A program made the translations under genes and the position numbers. A DNA stretch of 44,978 nt, taken from CAZAOY01 sp964486925 (lineage in GTDB: Bacteria > Bacillota > Clostridia > Oscillospirales > Ruminococcaceae). This document shows, piece after piece, positions 1 to 8,100 of this stretch. Location: positions 1 through 44,978 of the forward strand of contig CAZAOY010000019.1 in the NCBI GenBank assembly GCA_964486925.1, given 5' to 3'. The notes under the pieces were generated by a model that did not search any database, had not been told where the DNA came from, and saw nothing but the letters and a program-made list of their open reading frames with translations. How positions within the stretch are numbered: the stretch's first letter is position 1; each line of letters starts with the position of its first letter.

Positions 1-19
1 TGTATAGTAAAGCTATACA
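1..19 (-). terminator. Possible terminator hairpin after the LacI-type gene
   Basis: TGTATAG (1-7) and CTATACA (13-19) form a 7-bp stem with a 5-nt loop just past the stop of the minus-strand regulator. The sequence that would hold the U tract lies outside the window, so its role as a terminator is an inference. Confidence 0.35.
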
Positions 20-25
20 ATAAAT

Positions 26-1045
26 TTAAGTTAAATTTGACCTTATCTTAATCTCGCTATTTGTGTAGATAGCTTTGTCTGTAGGATTTGTGTTAAAGAA
101 CAGGTAGTCAAATATTACCCTTACAGCGGTTTCGCCCTGTTCATATGGCTGTTGGGTTATGGTGGCGGTTATGATACCTTGTTTCATCCCCTTAGTTACC
201 GCTCTTGTCTGGTCAACTGTAATGACCTTAATGCTTCTGCCGCTCTCCTTAACCGCACGGATACCGCCCTCAACGCCCCCTGCGCAGAAATAGATACCAT
301 CGATATCCTCATGCAGCATTAACGCTTTGGTGTCGATATAGGATACCATCTCGTCATCGTCGTTGTGCACTACATAGATCGTCCCTGATACAACCCTCTG
401 TTCCTTTATATAATCGCAAAACCCTTGAATCCGCTGTCTATGCCCTAGCATACGTTTGCTTCCGCCTACTACAGCAACGCTGTTACAGTGCTTTGTGACA
501 AGTCCTAATAGCTCCCCCGCAATCCTACCGCTTTTGTAGTAGTCACACCCCACAAAGCAGAGGTTGTTAAGCCCGTTTATCGGCGCATTAATAGTAACGA
601 TAGGGATACCGATCTGCTCTACTTCGTTTAGTCTGTTTATAACGATCGGATCGTCGATAGGGGTTATGATAATGCCCTTGACCTCTTTGTGGACAAGGTA
701 ATCTATCACCTGAACCTGTTCGATAGGGTCATACCCCTTTAGCTTACGTAGTTCAAGGTTTAAGCCATAGCTTTGATACCTTTTAGCCGCCTCATCAATA
801 CCGCTTAGTACCTCGTCAAAAAACTCATTTCCATGGGAGTTTATGACAGCCCCGATTAAAATCTGCTTTTTAGCGGATACCAGTCCCTTAGCAAGCTGGT
901 TTGGACTGTAGTTTAGTTCAGCGGCGATAGCGTTTATCCTGTCTGCTACCGCTTTGTTAACCCCGCCTCGGTTATGAATTGCCCGATCCACCGTTCCAAC
1001 TGAAACACCTGCAATCTTTGCAATCTCCTTTATCGTAACTGCCAA
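26..1045 (-). CDS. LacI-family transcriptional regulator, sugar-binding type
   Basis: DNA-binding repressor with an N-terminal LacI helix-turn-helix (IKEIAKIAGVSVGTVDRAI, about residues 5-23) followed by a type 1 periplasmic-binding-protein-like effector domain (about 60-339) of the RbsB/Peripla_BP_4 sort, so a sugar or polyol is the likely effector. I chose the TTG at 1045 because GAGGTGGG sits just upstream of it and the product then begins directly at the HTH; a longer reading back to 1177 is excluded because the promoter and operator lie inside it. The ATG at 1060 is an alternative. The protein is about 339 aa, normal for the family. No sugar operon is adjacent inside the window, so the regulon is unknown. 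A palindrome at 1080-1095 suggests autorepression. Confidence 0.9.
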   Translation of the reverse strand: MAVTIKEIAKIAGVSVGTVDRAIHNRGGVNKAVADRINAIAAELNYSPNQLAKGLVSAKKQILIGAVINSHGNEFFDEVLSGIDEAAKRYQSYGLNLELRKLKGYDPIEQVQVIDYLVHKEVKGIIITPIDDPIVINRLNEVEQIGIPIVTINAPINGLNNLCFVGCDYYKSGRIAGELLGLVTKHCNSVAVVGGSKRMLGHRQRIQGFCDYIKEQRVVSGTIYVVHNDDDEMVSYIDTKALMLHEDIDGIYFCAGGVEGGIRAVKESGRSIKVITVDQTRAVTKGMKQGIITATITQQPYEQGETAVRVIFDYLFFNTNPTDKAIYTNSEIKIRSNLT

Positions 1046-1079
1046 ATACCCACCTCGCATTTTTCTAGAATATAGTTTC

Positions 1080-1095
1080 TCGTGCACGTGCACGA
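1080..1095. promoter_or_regulatory. Operator palindrome for the LacI-type repressor
   Basis: TCGTGCACGTGCACGA is a perfect 16-bp palindrome starting 10 nt downstream of the -10 box of the regulator's own promoter. A symmetric, CG-centred site over the early transcribed region is typical of LacI-family autoregulation. The palindrome is seen; the repressor assignment is inferred. Confidence 0.7.
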
Positions 1096-1105
1096 TATAA
1101 CCATT

Positions 1106-1134
1106 ATGATAACAAAAAAAAGCTATCTTGTCAA
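1106..1134 (-). promoter_or_regulatory. Sigma-A promoter of the LacI-type gene
   Basis: On the minus strand TTGACA (1129-1134), a 17-nt spacer and TATCAT (1106-1111) form a near-consensus promoter. The start site would be near 1098-1100, immediately before the operator at 1080-1095. Confidence 0.75.
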
Positions 1135-1328
1135 TAGCTTTTTTTGCTTTTAGTAATTTATTTTTTACCCCTCTCATATAGATTAACAGATAAGGTAACT
1201 TTGGAGGCTGTCATACGCTTAAAACCTCGTTGCACATTAAATGGTTTTGAGTTTTGAGGAATAATTTATTGTTAACCAAGGTTACTAAAATTTAGATGCT
1301 AGTAAAAAAGAGAGGAATGGTCATACAT

Positions 1329-1727
1329 ATGAAGAAGCAATACAAGCCTTTAGTAAAGATAGTATCAATAGTTATCCTAACCCTATCGATATCGGTGGTG
1401 GTTATCCTATCGTTAAGCCGTCCGATTAAAAATCCAATTATGTCGATAAAGGACTGCGTTTTATTTCTACAGGAGAAGGGGATTAGCGTTTCGGAGGGTG
1501 ACTGTGTTGTATCGGATATTACAATACCAAAGCAGTTTGGGGAGCTTTACAAAAAGTATGCGGAAGATCAAAAGAAGAAGGGATACAACCTCTCACGCTA
1601 CAAGGGGGATGAAGCAAAGCTGTACACCTTTGTAACCTGGGACAACGACAACACTAACAGTACCGCCTACACCGTAACGGTGGTTAAAAGCAAGGTGGTT
1701 GCATTTGATGTGGTTGAGATGCCGTAA
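1329..1727 (+). CDS. Small membrane-anchored protein of unknown function
   Basis: 132 aa with a short basic N-terminus (MKKQYK), one hydrophobic segment at about residues 8-30, and a hydrophilic extracytoplasmic part of about 100 residues. There is no lipobox cysteine, so it is a signal anchor or uncleaved signal peptide rather than a lipoprotein. I recognise no domain. The ATG at 1329 is preceded by AGAGGA at 12 nt, slightly long; in-frame upstream starts at 1296 and 1317 lack a better site. It stands alone between the divergent LacI-type gene and the convergent YgiQ gene. Function is not assigned. Confidence 0.6.
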   Translation: MKKQYKPLVKIVSIVILTLSISVVVILSLSRPIKNPIMSIKDCVLFLQEKGISVSEGDCVVSDITIPKQFGELYKKYAEDQKKKGYNLSRYKGDEAKLYTFVTWDNDNTNSTAYTVTVVKSKVVAFDVVEMP

Positions 1728-1763
1728 AATTTAGGATAACCTTAGAAGCTACCGACAGATACA

Positions 1764-3665
1764 CTAACGTCCTTGCGAACGGCGGTTTTTATCCTTGCCT
1801 CTGGCGGAGTTGTTAGACCTGCCGCCTACACGTGCTTTGCTACCTGTGTCAAATCGGTTGCCCTCTTTTATATTTACATTGCCCTTGACTAGGCAGCGTT
1901 CACCGTTTCCGATAAGATCGGTGCGCTTAGCTTGCTTTAGGGCTTTTATTATTATAGCGGTGTTAGCTGGGTTGTAGTACTGTAGCAGTGCTCGTTGCAT
2001 TGCCTTTTCTTCGGCGGTTTTGGCTACATATACCGGCTTTAAGGTCATTGGGTCTAGACCTGTGTAGTACATGCAGGTGGAGATTGTGCCTGGGGTAGGG
2101 TAGAAGTCCTGCACCTGCTGTGGGCGGATCTTCATCTTTTTTAAAAGTAATGCAAGCTCGATAGCGTCCTCTAGGCGGCTCTGCGGGTGAGAGGACATTA
2201 GATATGGTACTAGATACTGCTCCTTGCCAAGCTGTTTAGTCTTTTCAAAGTAAAGCCTAGAAAACTCTAAAAAGCTGTCGATATACGGCTTACCCATGCA
2301 TTCTAGCACACTGGCACTGCAATGCTCGGGTGCGACCTTTAGCTGACCGCTTATATGATGTTCCACAAGCTCGTTAAAAAACTCCTTACTGTCGTCCTGT
2401 AGCATGTAGTCATACCGCAGCCCCGAGCGGATAAACACCTTCTTTATACCTTCGATAGAGCGAAGCTTTCGCAGTATTGACAGGTACTCGTCATGGTTTA
2501 CGCTAAGCGCTTTACACGGGGTTGGGGCAAGACATTTTTTATCCTTGCATATACCGTGCTCTAGCTGTTTTTTGCAGGATGGTAGCCTAAAGTTTGCTGT
2601 AGGCCCGCCTACATCATGGATGTACCCTTTAAAGTTTTCATCATGGGTTAGCTTTTTAGCCTCCACCAGTATGGATTTCTCGCTTCTGGTGGTAATCTTT
2701 CTGCCTTGATGAAAAGCAATTGCACAGAAGTTACATCCGCCAAAGCAACCCCTATTGTGGGTTATCGAGAACTCCACCTCACGTATAGCCTCAATTCCAC
2801 CCTGTTTTTCATAGCTAGGATGGTATCTGCGGGTGTAGGGTAGGGAGTAGACGTAGTCTAGCTCCTTTTGGGTTAAAGGCGGCATAGGAGGGTTTTGGAC
2901 AAGCATTCTATCACCATGACGTTGCAGTACCGTTTTTCCGTAGATGTCGTCCTGCTCGTAAACCTGTTGCTTTATCGACTTTGCATAGGCGGTCTTATCC
3001 GCCTTTACGATAGCAAAGTCGGGGCACTGCACCCCACCCCATGGGGTATCCTTTGTATCCACAAGATAGCAGGTACCTCTAACATCGGTAATACTGCTAA
3101 CCGCCTCGCCCTTTGCAAGGCGGTTGCAGATCTCGATAGTCTGATTCTCGCCCATACCGTACACCAGAAGATCCGCCTTAGAGTCTAGTAGCACCGACGG
3201 CATAACGCAGTCTGCCCAGTAGTCGTAATGGGCAAACCGACGTAGCGAAGCCTCTAGTCCGCCGATAATAATTGGCTTGTTGGGATAGGCCTTTCGCACC
3301 CCATTAGAGTACACCGTTACCGCACGGTCAGGGCGTCGTCCTGCCTTACCTCCCGGTGTATAGGGGTCATCCGAGCGTTTCTTCTTAGCCACTGTATAGT
3401 GTGCTACCATAGAATCCACATTGCCCGAAGTGATAAAAAAGCCGTATCTTGGCTCACCCAACACCTTGTAGGACTCGATATTCTTGTAATCTGGTTGGGA
3501 TATTATACCGACTGTATAGTTAGCGCCCTCTATAACCCTAGAGATAATAGCAATCCCAAAGGAGGGATGATCTACATATCCGTCCCCTGTAATGCAGATA
3601 AAGTCAAGCTGATCGATCCCTTCATCCGCTAGGTCTTGTTTGGTTATTGGTAAAAACTTTCTCAT
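1764..3665 (-). CDS. ygiQ: YgiQ-family radical SAM protein
   Basis: 633 aa. The N-terminal half carries the UPF0313/YgiQ signature (GDGYVDHPSFG near the start, YTPGGKAGRRPDRA about 102-115). The radical SAM core follows with the cluster motif C-x3-C-x2-C at C307, C311 and C314 (GCFGGCNFC), and a YgiQ C-terminal region after that. The last 40 or so residues are strongly basic and low-complexity (Arg, Lys, Gly, Ser, Asn), possibly an RNA-binding tail. The substrate of this family is not established. The ATG at 3665 has GGAGG 9 nt upstream. It lies 54 nt downstream of tsaE on the same strand and may be cotranscribed. Confidence 0.93.
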   Translation of the reverse strand: MRKFLPITKQDLADEGIDQLDFICITGDGYVDHPSFGIAIISRVIEGANYTVGIISQPDYKNIESYKVLGEPRYGFFITSGNVDSMVAHYTVAKKKRSDDPYTPGGKAGRRPDRAVTVYSNGVRKAYPNKPIIIGGLEASLRRFAHYDYWADCVMPSVLLDSKADLLVYGMGENQTIEICNRLAKGEAVSSITDVRGTCYLVDTKDTPWGGVQCPDFAIVKADKTAYAKSIKQQVYEQDDIYGKTVLQRHGDRMLVQNPPMPPLTQKELDYVYSLPYTRRYHPSYEKQGGIEAIREVEFSITHNRGCFGGCNFCAIAFHQGRKITTRSEKSILVEAKKLTHDENFKGYIHDVGGPTANFRLPSCKKQLEHGICKDKKCLAPTPCKALSVNHDEYLSILRKLRSIEGIKKVFIRSGLRYDYMLQDDSKEFFNELVEHHISGQLKVAPEHCSASVLECMGKPYIDSFLEFSRLYFEKTKQLGKEQYLVPYLMSSHPQSRLEDAIELALLLKKMKIRPQQVQDFYPTPGTISTCMYYTGLDPMTLKPVYVAKTAEEKAMQRALLQYYNPANTAIIIKALKQAKRTDLIGNGERCLVKGNVNIKEGNRFDTGSKARVGGRSNNSARGKDKNRRSQGR

Positions 3666-3719
3666 TAAATTGCGTCCTCCGTTATCTCTTTGGGGTAGGG
3701 CTATTGATTTAGTGTTAGA

Positions 3720-4127
3720 TTAATTTATTTTTATAGTTCTCTCATTGTCCGATATCCTGTTTATGGTTATGACAATGCTGTCAGATGGTAGATAATCTGT
3801 AATATTCTCGCTCCATTCAACTGCGAGTATATTATGTCCGTCCAGATAATCGTAAAATCCGGTGGTATATAGATCATCCTCGCCTGTAATCCTGTACATG
3901 TCAAAGTGGATTAGCGGGATCTCTCCTGTGTATTCGTGAACTAGCGCAAAGGTTGGGCTGCATACCTCGCCGTACACGTTAAGCCCCTTTGCCATCCCTC
4001 TAACAAAGGCGGTCTTGCCCGCTCCTAAATCTCCTAAGAACGCAACACACTCTCCGCCTTTAAGGGTTTTGCTAAACTCACATGCTATATCCTCTGTCTG
4101 TTCAACACTACTGCTTTTATACTCCAT
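3720..4127 (-). CDS. tsaE: tRNA threonylcarbamoyladenosine biosynthesis ATPase TsaE
   Basis: 135-aa P-loop ATPase that works with TsaB and TsaD in making the t6A modification at position 37 of ANN-decoding tRNAs. Visible motifs are Walker A GDLGAGKT, the conserved SPTFALVHEY, HFDMYRI and AVEWSE. The ATG at 4127 has AAGGAAAG 7 nt upstream and gives the normal family length; the extra 42 residues possible upstream are AT-rich and unlike the family. In many Firmicutes tsaE precedes tsaB and rimI, but here it is followed by ygiQ. Confidence 0.93.
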   Translation of the reverse strand: MEYKSSSVEQTEDIACEFSKTLKGGECVAFLGDLGAGKTAFVRGMAKGLNVYGEVCSPTFALVHEYTGEIPLIHFDMYRITGEDDLYTTGFYDYLDGHNILAVEWSENITDYLPSDSIVITINRISDNERTIKIN

Positions 4128-4311
4128 TAATAATCTTTCCTTTATAATTGATTTGAATTTATTATACACCAGATTTGTATTTTTTGCAATAGTTACAAAA
4201 AATTTAAGGTTTTTGGGGAGGTACAGGCATTTTATCTGAAAAAGTAATATCAAAAAGTTTTCGATAAATCCTTTGTTTTTACGCTATAATGATGATTTTA
4301 TGTGGATACTA
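4128..4311. other. Intergenic stretch between tsaE and the 4.3-kb promoter
   Basis: AT-rich divergent intergenic DNA. I see no gene or stable hairpin. The tsaE promoter presumably lies here on the minus strand, but no clear -35/-10 pair stood out. Confidence 0.4.
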
Positions 4312-4340
4312 TTGACAAAGAAAAACATTGATGTTATAAT
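4312..4340 (+). promoter_or_regulatory. Perfect consensus sigma-A promoter
   Basis: TTGACA (4312-4317), 17-nt spacer, TATAAT (4335-4340): both hexamers match the vegetative consensus exactly. It drives plus-strand transcription into a leader of about 100 nt, a possible 43-codon ORF and then the DUF7010-like gene. Confidence 0.8.
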
Positions 4341-4395
4341 CATACCAATCATATATGAATTAATTAAGTATATGAAATTTACGAAATAATCTTAA

Positions 4396-4425
4396 TAGAT
4401 TACAAGATAATCTATCTAGGTTATC
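4396..4425 (+). promoter_or_regulatory. Leader with two mutually exclusive stems
   Basis: TAGATTA (4396-4402) pairs with TAATCTA (4408-4414). Alternatively GATAA (4406-4410) pairs with TTATC (4421-4425), using part of the same strand. The second stem lies just before GGAGG of the micro-ORF at 4444. This could be an attenuation or translational switch, but the stems are short. Confidence 0.3.
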
Positions 4426-4443
4426 AGATCTGGAGGGTGATAT

Positions 4444-4575
4444 ATGGGCTTCATATTCATAAAACTACTACGACAAAATTTTAGAAACGGGCGAATGTGC
4501 ATGTATTCAATGAGTACAAAGGCTACTTATAGTTCTACAGATCATACAGTTGTTAATGTGAGCATAATTGCTTAG
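4444..4575 (+). CDS. Possible 43-residue micro-ORF
   Basis: ATG at 4444 preceded by GGAGG with a 7-nt gap, running to TAG at 4573-4575; starts MGFIFIKLLRQN. It has the best ribosome binding site in the region and lies directly downstream of a perfect promoter. I recognise no family. It could be a leader peptide for the membrane protein at 4663 or an independent small protein. Support is the start signal only; composition gives no strong coding evidence. Confidence 0.35.
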   Translation: MGFIFIKLLRQNFRNGRMCMYSMSTKATYSSTDHTVVNVSIIA

Positions 4576-4662
4576 TAAAAAACTTGCTTTGCTTTGTTTG
4601 CAATATAATGTTTTACGAAAATAATGACATAATATACTTAATAGAATAAAAGGAAACAATAA

Positions 4663-5205
4663 ATGAATCTTGAAGAATTAAGAGATGATATTACTATTAC
4701 ACAAAAGAAAGGTATGCCTTTCATCTGTACATCGGTTATTATATGGTCACTCATAGCTATTGTAACACTACTTAACCTGCCTATTTATACAACAAACATA
4801 CTGGTGTTTTGTTGCTCTGCCCCACTATTGCCGATTGCTTGGTTAGTTGGAAAAAAATTAAAAGTAGATATTTTTGACAAAAGCAATCCATTAGGAAAAT
4901 TGGGTTTTTTATTTACGATTAACCAACTGATATATATACTGATAGTGGTGTGGGTTCTTAATGCAGTTCCTGAAAAGATGGTAATGGTATATGCAATGGT
5001 TTACGGTGTTCATTTGTTACCTTATTCTTGGTTATACAAATCAAATAGCTATAAATATCTTTCTATAATAATTCCGATAGTTGCATTTACTCTAGGTAGA
5101 CTATATCCTGCGTTTGTCTTGGCAATTGTTATGGTTATTTTTGAAATAGCGTTTTTATTGTTGTTAAACATGGAGATGAAAAGTATCTCTAAGAGTACGA
5201 AGTAA
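4663..5205 (+). CDS. DUF7010-like polytopic membrane protein
   Basis: 180 aa, beginning with a short polar N-terminus (NLEELRDDITITQKKGMPFI) and then about six hydrophobic segments (roughly 18-38, 42-60, 82-104, 105-125, 130-150, 151-170). The KKGMPF start, the GKKLKVD loop, the KSNPLGKLG loop and the GVHLLPYSWLYKS stretch resemble the DUF7010 family as I remember it; no function is known for it. AAAGGA lies 8 nt before the ATG. Probably transcribed from the promoter at 4312-4340, together with the micro-ORF at 4444. Confidence 0.75.
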   Translation: MNLEELRDDITITQKKGMPFICTSVIIWSLIAIVTLLNLPIYTTNILVFCCSAPLLPIAWLVGKKLKVDIFDKSNPLGKLGFLFTINQLIYILIVVWVLNAVPEKMVMVYAMVYGVHLLPYSWLYKSNSYKYLSIIIPIVAFTLGRLYPAFVLAIVMVIFEIAFLLLLNMEMKSISKSTK

Positions 5206-5332
5206 TCAACACAGCAAGTTTTTTAACCTATCTATTTGCTTTGCAGTGAATAAAATTAGTTTCAAAATTGCAAGGTGTTTGGTGGGGTGAGTAAAATTTT
5301 ATACATTCATTATTAATACGGAGGTGCAACCT
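5206..5332 (+). other. metNIQ leader without a recognisable S-box
   Basis: The DNA before metN holds a GGAGG site and AT-rich sequence. I looked for an S-box (SAM-I) riboswitch or a T-box and see neither; at 127 nt it is also short for a full T-box. No convincing promoter was found. Confidence 0.4.
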
Positions 5333-6370
5333 ATGGATAGAGCTAATAATGATACCGTTATCGAGCTTAAGGGGATACACAAGACCTTTCGTTCTAAGGA
5401 TAATAGTGTGGTTGCGCTTGATGGTGTTAATCTTACCATTAAAAAGGGTGAGATTTTTGGTGTAATCGGGCTAAGTGGTGCAGGAAAAAGTACATTGGTA
5501 CGTTGTATAAATCTACTAGAGGTGCCGACTAAAGGGACGGTTAGCTTTGACGGGATGGAGCTTTCTACCCTGCCAAAGAAGGCTTTGCTTGTAGCGCGCC
5601 AGTCTATAGGTATGATATTTCAAGGCTTTAACCTTCTTTCCCAAAGGACGGTGCTAGGTAACGTTTGCTTTCCTCTGGAGATTGCAAAGGTGGATAAAAT
5701 TACGGCTAAAAAACGTGCTATCGAGCTACTGAATCTAGTGGGATTAGAGGAAAAAATGTATGCATATCCTTCACAGCTTTCGGGTGGGCAGAAGCAACGA
5801 GTTGCTATTGCCAGAGCGTTAGCCACAAATCCAAAGGTACTACTCTGCGACGAAGCGACCAGTGCGCTTGATCCGGAAACCACCACCACTATACTACAAC
5901 TGCTTAAGAGCATTAACCGCACCCTTTCGGTTACTATAGTGGTAATTACCCATGAAATGCGGGTGGTTGAGCAGATCTGCGACCGTGTGGCGGTTATGGA
6001 GAGTGGGCGGATAGCCGAGCTTTCGGGGGTAAAGGAGCTTTTTGTAAGCCCTAAATCCGATACGGCAAGGCGGTTAATACTACCAAACCCTAGCGCTAAC
6101 GATACAGTATCTTCCCAAAGCATTAAAACACCACTTCCTACGGGTAGGCAGATACGGATTGTATTTGACGGTAACTCGTCCTATGAGCCTATCATCTCCA
6201 ACATGACCCTAGAATGTAACGCCGCAGTTAACATCCTATTTGCCGATACTAGCAATATTGACGGCAAGGCGTACGGTCAGATGATTGTACAGCTACCGGA
6301 TGATAATCTGGCGGTCAGCAAGATAAAGGCGTATCTTGATTCACAGGGTATATATTTCGAGGAGGGATAG
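5333..6370 (+). CDS. metN: Methionine ABC transporter ATP-binding protein MetN
   Basis: 345 aa. ATPase of a D/L-methionine importer. Walker A GLSGAGKST (46-54), Q-loop region (FQGFN, about 96-100), ABC signature LSGGQKQR (149-156), Walker B with DEATSALD (173-180), and a C-terminal NIL/ferredoxin-like domain (about 270-345) that binds methionine and gives transinhibition in characterised MetN proteins. The ATG at 5333 has GGAGG 8 nt upstream; a GTG at 5324 overlaps that site and was rejected. First gene of metNIQ; its stop is one base before the metI start. Confidence 0.95.
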   Translation: MDRANNDTVIELKGIHKTFRSKDNSVVALDGVNLTIKKGEIFGVIGLSGAGKSTLVRCINLLEVPTKGTVSFDGMELSTLPKKALLVARQSIGMIFQGFNLLSQRTVLGNVCFPLEIAKVDKITAKKRAIELLNLVGLEEKMYAYPSQLSGGQKQRVAIARALATNPKVLLCDEATSALDPETTTTILQLLKSINRTLSVTIVVITHEMRVVEQICDRVAVMESGRIAELSGVKELFVSPKSDTARRLILPNPSANDTVSSQSIKTPLPTGRQIRIVFDGNSSYEPIISNMTLECNAAVNILFADTSNIDGKAYGQMIVQLPDDNLAVSKIKAYLDSQGIYFEEG

Positions 6371-6371
6371 A

Positions 6372-7025
6372 ATGTTAGAGCTACTGGGCGAAGGGATTTT
6401 ACAGACACTTTATATGACGGTGGTGTCAACGCTGTTAGCCTATGTTATCGGGCTACCGCTTGGATTACTGCTGTACGCTACCGATAGAAGCGGTATCTAT
6501 CCTATTAGATGGGTTAACGTGACCTTAGGGTTTATTACAAACTTTCTGCGGTCGGTGCCCTTTATAATACTGCTTGTGGCGATAATACCCTTTACAAGAG
6601 CGGTGGTTGGTTCGTCCATTGGGTCAACCGCTACCATAGTGCCGCTTGTAGTGTCTGCCGCACCGTTTATTGCGAGGCTTGTGGAGTCCTCCCTTAAGGA
6701 GGTTGACGGCGGGGTTATCGAAGCCTCACAGTCTATGGGGGCGTCACCGATGTTAATCGTGCTAAAGGTGCTACTGCCTGAAGCAAGACCATCCCTTACG
6801 GTGGGGAGTGCGATTGCGATTACCACTATACTTGGATATTCAACAATGGCGGGGTTTGTCGGGGGCGGCGGACTTGGCGCTATTGCTATAAACTACGGCT
6901 ACTACCGTTACCAATATGATGTTATGCTGATAACTGTGCTACTACTTGCTGTTATAGTACAGCTGTTTCAGGAGATCGGTATTCGGGTAGCTAAAAAAAT
7001 TGACAGAAGAATTAATCAGAATTAA
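6372..7025 (+). CDS. metI: Methionine ABC transporter permease MetI
   Basis: 217 aa, about five membrane-spanning segments, with the permease EAA loop (EASQSMGASPMLIVLKVLLPEA). Forms the transmembrane channel that MetN energises and MetQ feeds. The ATG at 6372 has GAGGGATAGA directly before it and is almost contiguous with the metN stop, indicating translational coupling. Length and motifs are normal for MetI. Confidence 0.95.
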   Translation: MLELLGEGILQTLYMTVVSTLLAYVIGLPLGLLLYATDRSGIYPIRWVNVTLGFITNFLRSVPFIILLVAIIPFTRAVVGSSIGSTATIVPLVVSAAPFIARLVESSLKEVDGGVIEASQSMGASPMLIVLKVLLPEARPSLTVGSAIAITTILGYSTMAGFVGGGGLGAIAINYGYYRYQYDVMLITVLLLAVIVQLFQEIGIRVAKKIDRRINQN

Positions 7026-7040
7026 GGAGCATTTATTAAG

Positions 7041-7850
7041 ATGAAAAGATATATATCATTACTATTCGTTGTTACTCTACTTGTGGTAACTCTAGCAGGG
7101 TGTGGACAAAAGGCGGACGACAAAAGCATTAAGATAGGTGCTAGCGTTACACCACATGCCGAGATCTTAGCGGTAGCAAAGGATATCCTAGCAAAGGACG
7201 GCTACACACTAGAGATTGTGGAGTTTAACGACTATGTACTACCAAACACCGCAACCGAAAGCGGCGAGATCTTTGCAAACTACTTCCAACATCAACCATA
7301 CCTAACCGACTTTAACGAGAAGAACAAGACACATATCGCTACAGTAGCGTCGGTACATTACGAGCCATTTGGACTGTATCCAGGAAAAACCAAAAAGCTT
7401 GATGAGCTAAAGGACGGCGCTAAGATTGCTATTCCAAATGACGGTACAAACGAAGCAAGAGCACTACTGCTACTTCAAGCACAGGGTCTAATTGAGCTTA
7501 AGAAGGATATCGGACTAACCGCTACAAAGCTTGACATTGTAGCAAACCCTAAAAACCTAGTTATCGAGGAGATTGACGCGGCACAGCTTGCACGTTCATT
7601 ACAGGATGTTGATCTAGCGGTAATAAACGGTAACTATGCGATACAAGCGGGACTAAAGGTAGGCAAGGACGCTCTAGCGTTCGAGGATAAAGATTCGGAA
7701 GCGGCAAAAACCTACGCAAACATCCTTTGCGTAAAAGAGGGCAACGAGGATAAGGCTGCAACCAAAGCTTTAATATCCGCCCTTAAGAGCAATGAGGTTA
7801 GAGATTTTATAAACTCTAAGTATGATGGGTCGGTAATACCGTTATTCTAA
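7041..7850 (+). CDS. metQ: Methionine-binding lipoprotein MetQ (NlpA family)
   Basis: 269 aa. Lipoprotein signal peptide with lipobox LAGC (cysteine about residue 21), followed by an NlpA-type substrate-binding domain (IKIGASVTPHAEIL, YFQHQPYLTDF, AIPNDGTNEARALLLL). Extracellular, membrane-anchored receptor of the MetNIQ importer. It follows metI by 15 nt and has AAGGAG upstream. A strong terminator 20 nt after the stop closes the operon. Confidence 0.95.
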   Translation: MKRYISLLFVVTLLVVTLAGCGQKADDKSIKIGASVTPHAEILAVAKDILAKDGYTLEIVEFNDYVLPNTATESGEIFANYFQHQPYLTDFNEKNKTHIATVASVHYEPFGLYPGKTKKLDELKDGAKIAIPNDGTNEARALLLLQAQGLIELKKDIGLTATKLDIVANPKNLVIEEIDAAQLARSLQDVDLAVINGNYAIQAGLKVGKDALAFEDKDSEAAKTYANILCVKEGNEDKAATKALISALKSNEVRDFINSKYDGSVIPLF

Positions 7851-7871
7851 ATAAAGAGAATATATAGTTGC

Positions 7872-7930
7872 AAAAAATCCCCTAATGTGGTATAATACCT
7901 ATATGGTAGATACCCATTAGGGGATTTTTT
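7872..7930. terminator. Strong intrinsic terminator after metQ
   Basis: AAAAAATCCCCTAATG (7872-7887) pairs perfectly with CATTAGGGGATTTTTT (7915-7930). The stem continues inward with GGTAT/ATACC after a single-base bulge, giving about 21 pairs. A T run ends the plus-strand arm, and the structure would also work on the minus strand. Confidence 0.85.
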
Positions 7931-8100
7931 GGTGCTACTGCTATAATAGGGAATTATTATCTAATATAATCAGACATATAAGCTACATGTTAGACGAGTG
8001 GTACTACCCTTTAGATAGATCCCTTTTTTAAGGGGACTGCAAGGTTTTATATGATATCATAACTACCCACCACCCACGGTATATAGAATTAGGTGATAGA
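7931..8100 (+). other. Intergenic DNA before the WYL regulator
   Basis: AT-rich; it presumably carries the WYL gene promoter, but I could not place one confidently. No ORF or repeat seen. Confidence 0.4.

Noticed and set aside
1046..1177. N-terminal extension of the LacI-type protein
   Set aside because: The region holds the promoter and operator, and the HTH would be pushed 44 residues inward.
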